Assembly: GCA_903863255.1 (NCBI GenBank) | Contig: CAIPBJ010000034.1 | Location: forward strand, 1 to 64,000 | Reading direction: 5' to 3' | Source: an uncultured Methylophilaceae bacterium | GTDB lineage: Bacteria > Pseudomonadota > Gammaproteobacteria > Burkholderiales > Methylophilaceae | Length of the DNA: 64,000 bases | Shown: positions 58,034-64,000 of the stretch, piece by piece | How positions within the stretch are numbered: the stretch's first letter is position 1 | How the letters are laid out: each line of letters starts with the position of its first letter | Translations under genes and position numbers: made by a program | The notes under the pieces: model-generated | What the model was told of the DNA's origin: nothing | Databases searched by the model: none | Seen by the model: the letters and a program-made list of their open reading frames with translations, nothing else

Positions 58034-59611
58034 TTATGGTGCAACTAGAATGTCCTTTACAAAGACTTTTGAACGTCTTTGAAGGTTATAAAGTTTTTTC
58101 TTTTCATGAGGGAGTGCGTTCACATCTTTTTCTACGAATCCTCTCTCTAGGAACCAGTGTTCGGTACGAGTAGTCAAGCAAAATATGGATTTGAATCCCA
58201 GACTCCTGGCCTGGTTCTCACAAAAATTAAATAGTCTGTCCCCTCTTCCCTTTCCACGGTAATTGGGATGAATTGCTAAACACGCAAATTCCGCAGTTCT
58301 CTCATGGTTGAATGGGTAGAGTGCAGCACAGCCAATTACTCTCCCATCGTGTTCCATAAGGTAGAAGTGATTGATTTCCATTTCGAGCTGTTCGCGGCCT
58401 CTTCTAACCAAATAGCCTTCTGCCTCCAGGGGTTCTATCAATTTCAGCAAGGCTCCCACATCATCAATTTCAGCCTGTCGCATGGTTTCTAAAGGTTCTT
58501 CGGTGATCATTGTTCCGATTCCTTCGTGGGTAAAAAGCTCTTGAAGTATCGAACCGTCTTTATGCCGGCATATCAGATGCGTGCGCGCCACGCCGTGTTT
58601 GCATGCTCGTATAGCCGCGGGTAAAAAATAGCTTTCGTCCTCGGTTATTCCCTTGGCACCCTTTGTTTTTGCGTGAGCAAGGAGATTTTCTGCCTTATGA
58701 GCAGTCATCTCTCGAAGTAACTCGCCGCGTACATTATGAACCCCGTCGGAATCCATCAGGAATAATAATTTGTCGGCATCCAAAGCAATCGCCGTGCTGA
58801 CTGCTACGTCTTCAAGGCTTAAATTAAAAGCCTCACCTGTGGGTGAGTATCCGAGAGGTGAGAGTAAAACCATTTCTCCATCATCAAGGCGTTTTTGAAT
58901 CCCAATGGCATCGATTTTACGAACTTCCCCTGTGTGCATCAAGTCGACACCTTCCATAACGCCTAATGGTTTGGCGGTGACAAAGTTGCCGCTTGCCACA
59001 CGTATGTCCGAACCTGCCATGGGGGAATTTATTAGCCCCATTGAGAGCAATGCTTCAATCTCAACACGAATGGCTCCATTGGCTTCCTTGACTGCTTCCA
59101 TCGCCTCGTCATCAGTCACCCTTAATCCACCAACGTATTTGGGTTCGAGTTTGATTCGCTTTAGCCTCGATTCTATTTGTGGCCTTGACCCATGCACCAA
59201 TACCAGACGAACTTCCAAGCTTGCCAAAAGATTTAGATCGTGGGACATGGCTACAAATTGACCATCGTTGACGACTTCGCCTCCAAAGGCTATCACAAAG
59301 GTCCGACCTCCAAAGGCATGGATGTAGGGGGCAACGGATCGAAACCAGCTAACAAATTCATGGGGTTTGAATTGTGAATTGACAGGCGGTGCAAGAAGAT
59401 TGGGATTGGACGATTCCGAGAGCGCATAAAGGGAAGCGGGGGTACACTCGAGGGCAGAGCAGATCTTTCTTAAAAGGTTTTCATTGATTCCCTGCGATCC
59501 CCTTTCTATTCGGGATAAGTTGCCGCTATCGGTTCCCACTTGCTTGGCTAGGGTTTGAAGCGTGACGTTAAGGTATTTTCTTCTTATTCTTATTGAATTC
59601 CCAATAGACAT
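58034..59611 (-). CDS. argA: N-acetylglutamate synthase fused to an N-terminal XRE-type DNA-binding domain
   Basis: One uninterrupted frame encodes 525 residues. Residues 1-65 form a Cro/C1-type helix-turn-helix (LQTLAKQVGTDSGNLSRIER). Residues from about 85 to 370 are the amino-acid-kinase-like domain of ArgA (HAFGGRTFVIAFGGEVV, LVLVHGSRPQIESRL). Residues from about 380 to 520 are a GNAT acetyltransferase with the acetyl-CoA loop YRGKGRGDRLF. ArgA acetylates glutamate as the first step of arginine synthesis and is normally about 440 residues with no DNA-binding domain. No methionine codon lies in the linker, so the fusion appears genuine. Two palindromic sites overlap the promoter, suggesting autoregulation, perhaps responsive to arginine. 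Confidence 0.88.
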   Translation of the reverse strand: MSIGNSIRIRRKYLNVTLQTLAKQVGTDSGNLSRIERGSQGINENLLRKICSALECTPASLYALSESSNPNLLAPPVNSQFKPHEFVSWFRSVAPYIHAFGGRTFVIAFGGEVVNDGQFVAMSHDLNLLASLEVRLVLVHGSRPQIESRLKRIKLEPKYVGGLRVTDDEAMEAVKEANGAIRVEIEALLSMGLINSPMAGSDIRVASGNFVTAKPLGVMEGVDLMHTGEVRKIDAIGIQKRLDDGEMVLLSPLGYSPTGEAFNLSLEDVAVSTAIALDADKLLFLMDSDGVHNVRGELLREMTAHKAENLLAHAKTKGAKGITEDESYFLPAAIRACKHGVARTHLICRHKDGSILQELFTHEGIGTMITEEPLETMRQAEIDDVGALLKLIEPLEAEGYLVRRGREQLEMEINHFYLMEHDGRVIGCAALYPFNHERTAEFACLAIHPNYRGKGRGDRLFNFCENQARSLGFKSIFCLTTRTEHWFLERGFVEKDVNALPHEKKKLYNLQRRSKVFVKDILVAP

Positions 59612-59631
59612 GATTCACCATAATTTGCTAA

Positions 59632-59676
59632 ATTTGCAAATATTATACATAAAAATGCGTTATTTGCAAATATTAT
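59632..59676 (-). promoter_or_regulatory. argA promoter framed by two identical palindromic operators
   Basis: ATTTGCAAATATTAT occurs exactly twice, at 59632-59646 and 59662-59676, 30 bp apart; its core ATTTGCAAAT is a perfect palindrome. On the minus strand TTGCAA (59664-59669) and TATAAT (59642-59647), 16 bases apart, form a near-consensus promoter. One palindrome covers the -35 and the other the expected transcription start. Confidence 0.75.
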
Positions 59677-59694
59677 GTGCGCTAGTTATGCAAG

Positions 59695-60444
59695 TTAATT
59701 GCAAAAATCGCCCCAAAGTGTCTGCATAGCCGCTATGGCTGCAAGTGGGGCTGTTTCCGTCCTTAGAACCCGATTGCCCAATCGCACTGGAACAAAGCCT
59801 CTGATGTTGGCGATGCTTATCTCGTCTTCGGTTAGTCCTCCTTCTGCCCCAATTAGCAGGCATATCTCACCATTAGGTGGCGGTAAGCTATGCAGGGTGT
59901 CGGCAGCATTAGGTGACAAGGTGATGCAGGTACTGAAGGCAGAAGGCTTGCTTAGCCAGTTGGCCAGAGACAATGGGCTTTCTATCGTTGGAACGGTGGC
60001 TCTTCCAGATTGCTCACAAGCCGAAATAATGACATTCTGCCAATGTTCAACCCTTCGTTCAGCTCGTTCTCCCGATAGTTTAACCATGCTTCTTTGACTT
60101 GAAATGGGTTGTATGTGAGAGACCCCCATTTCTACAGCTTTCTGAATTGTAAAGTCCATTCTGTCGCCACTGGATATGGCTTGTGCCAATGTGATTTTTA
60201 AAGGGGATTCGTTATTGACAGCTTGTACTGCTTTTACTTTCGCTTGGGCCTCGTCTTTTTTGATGAAGGTCAGTTCAGCAAGGTAATCTTGTCCATCACC
60301 ATTGAACAACACCAGTTCATCACCAATTTTTAGTCTTAGAACCCTTGTGGCATGAATCGCGGCATTTTCAGAAAGCCTGACAGTTGCACCAAGTGCAAGT
60401 TTGTCTGATGTTTTAGGGGTGCAGTAAAAACGTGGATTTTTCAT
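59695..60444 (-). CDS. rsmE: 16S rRNA m3U1498 methyltransferase RsmE
   Basis: The 249-residue SPOUT methyltransferase has an N-terminal PUA-like domain (NPRFYCTPKT, ATRVLRLKIGDELVLFNGDG) and a knotted SAM-binding domain with AISSGDRMDFTIQKAVEMGV, LLIGAEGGLTEDEI and LGNRVLRTETAPLAAIAAMQ. It modifies U1498 of 16S rRNA. The start is set at 60444, although no clear ribosome site precedes it. Its stop is 83 bases upstream of argA, and the argA promoter fills that gap. Confidence 0.94.
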   Translation of the reverse strand: MKNPRFYCTPKTSDKLALGATVRLSENAAIHATRVLRLKIGDELVLFNGDGQDYLAELTFIKKDEAQAKVKAVQAVNNESPLKITLAQAISSGDRMDFTIQKAVEMGVSHIQPISSQRSMVKLSGERAERRVEHWQNVIISACEQSGRATVPTIESPLSLANWLSKPSAFSTCITLSPNAADTLHSLPPPNGEICLLIGAEGGLTEDEISIANIRGFVPVRLGNRVLRTETAPLAAIAAMQTLWGDFCN

Positions 60445-60504
60445 GATTGTTAAAGCCAAAGTGTTAAAATTACGGGGTTAATTCTAATTGAAGGCGAGAT
60501 AAAA

Positions 60505-61056
60505 ATGGTAAGTCTTAATCCTCCTGTTTGCGATTTTGGCTGGAAAGCCCCAGATTTTAATTTGCCAGACTTTGATGGCCATGTCTGGAATTTAGAATCG
60601 GCTCGCGGCAAAAAGGCCACGCTGATTATGTTTATTTGCAACCATTGCCCTTATGTCAAAGCGATTCGGCCGCGGCTGGTAGCAGATATAAAGGAATTGA
60701 GGGCATATGGCGTCAATGCAATTGCTATTCAATCGAATGATGTCTTGGCTTTTCCAGAGGATAATTTGGAGAAAATGAAAGAGGTTTCCAGTGAGTTTGG
60801 ATTTACTTTTCCATATGTCATTGATGAAACGCAATCGGTTGCAAGAGCTTACGGTGCTGTTTGCACACCTGATTTTTTTGGATTTAATGGGAATATGGAA
60901 TTGCAATACCGTGGACGATTTGATGACTCACGGAAAGAGGCGTCTTTGAATCAAACGCGAGATTTGTTCAATGCAATGAAGCATATCGCTGAAACAGGAC
61001 AGGGTCCTCAAAGCCAAATCGCATCGATTGGATGCTCCATCAAATGGAAAGAATAG
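60505..61056 (+). CDS. Redoxin-domain (peroxiredoxin-like) thioredoxin-fold protein
   Basis: The 183-residue cytoplasmic protein has an AhpC/TSA-like thioredoxin fold with FICNHCPYVKAIRPRL (about residues 47-62), CTPDFFGFN with a cis-proline-type position, and FAFPEDN-like active-site surroundings (VLAFPEDNLEKMKE). Its CxxC-like NHCP differs from classical peroxiredoxins; the family is annotated as thioredoxin family protein with unknown substrate. It is divergent from rsmE. Confidence 0.82.
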   Translation: MVSLNPPVCDFGWKAPDFNLPDFDGHVWNLESARGKKATLIMFICNHCPYVKAIRPRLVADIKELRAYGVNAIAIQSNDVLAFPEDNLEKMKEVSSEFGFTFPYVIDETQSVARAYGAVCTPDFFGFNGNMELQYRGRFDDSRKEASLNQTRDLFNAMKHIAETGQGPQSQIASIGCSIKWKE

Positions 61057-61168
61057 TTCATGCTTCATTTTTAAATAGATGAAATGGAAAGTTTTTATAG
61101 TCCTAATCTAAAAAACCAATAAAATTAAATGGGTTAAGATTATTTAAATTCAAAATGGAACTGATTAA

Positions 61169-62170
61169 TTGACAACAATTAATACACAGGAAATATTATC
61201 CAGACTTATAGAACTGACTAGTCAGCGTGATAGCAATACACTAGAGATATCCCTCGCCCAAACCTTGTTCGATCTTGTCGCTCCAGGTGCAGTTGTCATA
61301 TACCGATCGATCAATCTTGATAACACGGATTTCAGCTCTACGTTATTAAATGGCGATATTTCGAGAGATCAGATCACCGATGATCTGAAACATGCACTTT
61401 CGACCTGCATGCAATCGGGGGAGCCTCATTCCTTCAGAAACAAAGCTGAGAAATACGAATCTGTCCTCTTGTATCCGATTAAAGGAGGAAAAAATCAGAC
61501 CATTGCGGTGATGGCTATACTCGAGCCAGATGATGGTGTGGATTTTCATTCCATTACGGAAAAATTATTAAAAATTTACCAAAACTTCGTTGCGCTTATT
61601 CATGAGAATGAGAGAGATACCCTTACAGGTTTATTAAACAGAAAAACTTTTGAAATTAAAATCAATAAGATACTTTCCTCACTTCATTCAGTCGATCGAG
61701 AAAGTGAAAATGAAAATCAGTCATTCCATTATTTGGCAATATTTGATATCGATCATTTTAAGAAGGTCAACGATCAGTTCGGTCATTTGATAGGCGATGA
61801 GGTCCTTTTGTTATTTTCTCAGTTGATGACAAACAATTTTAGAAGTCAGGATTATCTTTTTAGGTTTGGTGGTGAGGAGTTTGTTGGGTTGTTTGAATGT
61901 CCAAATGACGAGGATATTTTTCTAGTATTGGATCGGTTCAGAGAGAAAGTATCGAATTACACATTTCCTCAAGTTGGACAAGTTACCATCAGTGCAGGCT
62001 ATACCAAGTTAACGGATAATGATGTATCGGCAAATTTGATCGATCGTGCAGATGTTGCGCTTTATTATGCAAAGAATCACGGAAGAAACCTTGTAATTGG
62101 TCATGAGAAACTCATCGAGTCAGGCGAATTGGAAGAAAAGAAAAACATCGGAGAGATTGAGTTCTTTTAA
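61169..62170 (+). CDS. Diguanylate cyclase with GGDEF domain
   Basis: The 333-residue cytoplasmic protein has a GAF-like N-terminal sensory region (about residues 1-145) and a GGDEF domain. The active site FRFGGEEF has GGEEF at 234-238, and the product-inhibition site RxxD (RSQD, 225-228) is exactly five residues before it, so an active, feedback-inhibited enzyme making c-di-GMP is expected. The start is TTG; an ATG at 61155 is out of frame and stops at once. A GGAA ribosome site is nearby. Confidence 0.88.
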   Translation: MTTINTQEILSRLIELTSQRDSNTLEISLAQTLFDLVAPGAVVIYRSINLDNTDFSSTLLNGDISRDQITDDLKHALSTCMQSGEPHSFRNKAEKYESVLLYPIKGGKNQTIAVMAILEPDDGVDFHSITEKLLKIYQNFVALIHENERDTLTGLLNRKTFEIKINKILSSLHSVDRESENENQSFHYLAIFDIDHFKKVNDQFGHLIGDEVLLLFSQLMTNNFRSQDYLFRFGGEEFVGLFECPNDEDIFLVLDRFREKVSNYTFPQVGQVTISAGYTKLTDNDVSANLIDRADVALYYAKNHGRNLVIGHEKLIESGELEEKKNIGEIEFF

Positions 62171-62313
62171 TTTGGGTTAGTCTCCAATCCAGATTTGGCT
62201 CCCCAATCCATCAAATGGATCGTGTTCACTTGCTTGTCAAGCTGATCTGTTTTTCCGTCCCTGGCTTTAATGCTCCGATAAGTCTTGAATTGCTGATCTC
62301 GAATGTTTATCAC
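62167..62313 (-). CDS. Possible small protein or gene remnant, 48 residues
   Basis: On the minus strand a frame stopping at 62167 encodes a protein-like sequence (FKTYRSIKARDGKTDQLDKQ, then MDWGAKSGLE). It stays open upstream to about 62353, but the only usual start is a GTG at 62313 with no ribosome site. Its stop overlaps the diguanylate cyclase stop. It is either a small gene with an unusual start or the tail of a decayed gene. Confidence 0.35.
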   Translation of the reverse strand: MINIRDQQFKTYRSIKARDGKTDQLDKQVNTIHLMDWGAKSGLETNPN

Positions 62314-62509
62314 GCAGGCTATGTCAATTAGAGGTTTTTTGATGAAATTCTAGAAATCTTACTTATTGATTAAGTTCTGGTATTGCTCAAATCCCCCAAC
62401 TAAGCAATAATTCAAATCTAAATACTCGTAACGGGTAAGATGTTTTAAGAATGCATTTTCAAGATTTACTCAGTTATTTTTAGGCATTCAGAATAATTTA
62501 TTGAGATCC
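62314..62509. other. Gene-free stretch upstream of tkt
   Basis: AT-rich sequence without a convincing reading frame on either strand. It probably carries the tkt promoter and leader, but no clear hexamer pair stands out. Confidence 0.4.
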
Positions 62510-62530
62510 TTCTTACAGATTTTGTAAGAA
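62510..62530 (+). promoter_or_regulatory. Inverted repeat upstream of tkt
   Basis: TTCTTACA (62510-62517) and TGTAAGAA (62523-62530) form a perfect 8-bp inverted repeat with a five-base spacer, 36 bases before the tkt ATG. No T-run follows, so an operator or a leader hairpin is more likely than a terminator. Confidence 0.45.
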
Positions 62531-62566
62531 TGCGACATATCGTTTTTATAGACAGGGAGAATTGAA

Positions 62567-64000
62567 ATGGCAACTCGTACAGACTTATGCAATGCCATCC
62601 GTGCGTTAGCAATGGATGCAGTGCAAAAGGCAAACTCTGGCCACCCAGGTGCACCTATGGGGATGGCTGAAATAGCAGAAGTGGTTTGGAATCATCATCT
62701 ACGCCATAATCCAAAGAATCCTCAATGGGCCGATCGTGACCGTTTCATTCTCTCGAATGGCCACGGATCTATGTTGATTTACGCTTTGCTTCATTTGACC
62801 GGCTATGATTTACCCATGGATGAACTGAAGACATTCCGTCAGCTTCATTCAAAATGTGCGGGACATCCTGAATATGGTTATGCCCCAGGCGTTGAAACAA
62901 CAACGGGACCATTGGGTCAAGGTATTACGAATGCAGTTGGCTTCGCCATGGCTGAAAAACTGCTGGCAGACCAATTTAACAAGCCTGGACACAATATAGT
63001 CGATCACTATACTTACTGCTTCTTAGGTGACGGCTGCATGATGGAAGGCGTATCTCATGAAGCCTGCGCTTTAGCAGGGACTTGGGGCTTAGGCAAGTTG
63101 ATTGCTTTCTGGGATGATAACGGCATCTCTATTGATGGTCACATTGAAGGTTGGTATACAGACGATACCGCTAAACGCTTTGAAGCATACGGATGGCATG
63201 TTATTGCAAATGTAGATGGTCATGATTCCGAGGCTGTCAATGCAGCCGTTGAAGCGGCAAAGAAAGTAACTGACAAGCCTACTTTGATCTGCTGCAAAAC
63301 AATTATCGGAAAAGGATCGCCAAACAAGGCAGGCAGTCACGACTGTCACGGTTCTGCGTTAGGGGAGGCTGAGGTTGCAGTAACCCGTGCGGCCATTGGA
63401 TGGAATCATCCACCTTTTGAGATTCCTGCAGATGTCTATGCTGGATGGGATTGTAAAGAAAAAGGTGATAAATTAGAGAGTGAATGGAACGCAAAATTCG
63501 AAGCCTATGCCAAGGCCTTTCCTGAAGAAGCCTCAGAATTCAAGCGTCGCATGGCAGGTGACCTTCCTAAGAACTGGAAGGAGGCTACGAATGCATTGAT
63601 CGCAGCTACAAATGAAAAAGCTGAAGGGATTGCGACACGCAAAGCTTCGCAAAATGCAATTTCAGCCTTAGCGATTGTACTCCCTGAGTTCTTGGGCGGA
63701 TCGGCCGACTTGACGGGTTCAAATCTTACAAGCTGCAGCAGTTTCACTCATGTGGATGCTAAGAAACCTGGCAACTACATATCCTATGGCGTTCGAGAGT
63801 TCGGGATGTTCGCAATAATGAACGGTATGGCACTTCATGGAGGACTGTTGCCGTTCGGAGGCACTTTCCATATGTTCTCTGATTACGCAAAAAGTGCTTT
63901 GCGCATGGCTGCATTGATGAAGCAGCGTACTATTGCTGTGTTGACGCACGATTCTATTGGTCAGGGTGAAGATGGCCCGACGCATCAGCCAGTTGAAAAT
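62567..64000 (+). CDS. tkt: Transketolase (5' part, runs off the window)
   Basis: The first 478 codons are present and the frame is open to the right edge. The start ATG at 62567 has GGGAGA six bases upstream. Visible motifs are [20 protein letters not shown] (about residues 23-42), the thiamine-diphosphate region [15 protein letters not shown] (near residue 150) and, near the edge, [19 protein letters not shown]. Transketolase moves two-carbon units in the pentose phosphate pathway; in ribulose-monophosphate methylotrophs it also regenerates ribulose 5-phosphate for formaldehyde fixation. Confidence 0.96.
   Translation, partial: MATRTDLCNAIRALAMDAVQKANSGHPGAPMGMAEIAEVVWNHHLRHNPKNPQWADRDRFILSNGHGSMLIYALLHLTGYDLPMDELKTFRQLHSKCAGHPEYGYAPGVETTTGPLGQGITNAVGFAMAEKLLADQFNKPGHNIVDHYTYCFLGDGCMMEGVSHEACALAGTWGLGKLIAFWDDNGISIDGHIEGWYTDDTAKRFEAYGWHVIANVDGHDSEAVNAAVEAAKKVTDKPTLICCKTIIGKGSPNKAGSHDCHGSALGEAEVAVTRAAIGWNHPPFEIPADVYAGWDCKEKGDKLESEWNAKFEAYAKAFPEEASEFKRRMAGDLPKNWKEATNALIAATNEKAEGIATRKASQNAISALAIVLPEFLGGSADLTGSNLTSCSSFTHVDAKKPGNYISYGVREFGMFAIMNGMALHGGLLPFGGTFHMFSDYAKSALRMAALMKQRTIAVLTHDSIGQGEDGPTHQPVEN

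Noticed and set aside
59632-59676. Repeat pair considered as a CRISPR or replication iteron
   Set aside because: There are only two copies and they overlap a clear promoter; no cas genes, dnaA boxes or replication genes are nearby.
62466-62654. Minus-strand frame over the tkt start
   Set aside because: It is antisense to the certain tkt start and the leader repeat; no start signal.

Overview
The window reads as chromosomal DNA of a methylotrophic betaproteobacterium, most likely of the Methylophilaceae. The left edge is the tail of a PQQ-dependent methanol dehydrogenase followed by xoxJ- and xoxG-type genes. MurE carries the meso-diaminopimelate signature (DNPR), and the division and cell-wall gene order is that of beta/gammaproteobacteria. 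Placement rests on gene content and recalled protein similarity; no search was run. Genes are dense, many start and stop codons overlap, and I see no phage, CRISPR array, intact transposon or tRNA gene.

Region 1 (1-13 kb) is devoted to quinoprotein (PQQ) electron transfer. It holds the xoxF 3' end, xoxJ, two tandem cytochrome cL genes and a type II NADH dehydrogenase. After LplT, PhoH-like, Bcp and TonB come a quinoprotein-associated metallo-beta-lactamase, a cytochrome b561, a fused SoxYZ-like carrier and a TonB-dependent receptor resembling the PQQ importer PqqU (YncD). Hairpin terminators follow xoxF, xoxJ and the first xoxG, so expression is probably stepped down gene by gene. The receptor promoter region has a Fur-like box and a perfect FNR-type palindrome.

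Region 2 (13-29.6 kb) is housekeeping: molybdenum cofactor genes (moeA, mobB, mobA, moaA), an ArnT-like glycosyltransferase, rpmE, rho, trxA, an unrecognised 528-residue protein, a TlpA-like protein, chrA, a DUF3579 protein, the envelope block dolP-diaA-lpoA, and divergent rsmI-pyrC.

Region 3 (29.6-51 kb) starts with the RNase P RNA gene. A complete dcw cluster follows, preceded by four 10-bp-spaced MraZ-type boxes: mraZ, rsmH, ftsL, ftsI, murE, murF, mraY, murD, ftsW, murG, murC, murB, ddl, ftsQ, ftsA, ftsZ, lpxC. A small membrane protein and the lytic transglycosylase slt come next.

Region 4 (51-64 kb) carries a nucleoside-diphosphate-sugar epimerase-like protein, cca, slmA, a HAD nucleotidase, argB, formate-tetrahydrofolate ligase (C1 metabolism), an orphan protein, argA, rsmE, a redoxin, a diguanylate cyclase and the start of transketolase. 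The argA gene is the most unusual in the window: N-acetylglutamate synthase is fused to an N-terminal XRE-type DNA-binding domain. Its promoter is bracketed by two identical copies of a palindromic site 30 bp apart, which suggests an enzyme that also regulates its own transcription.
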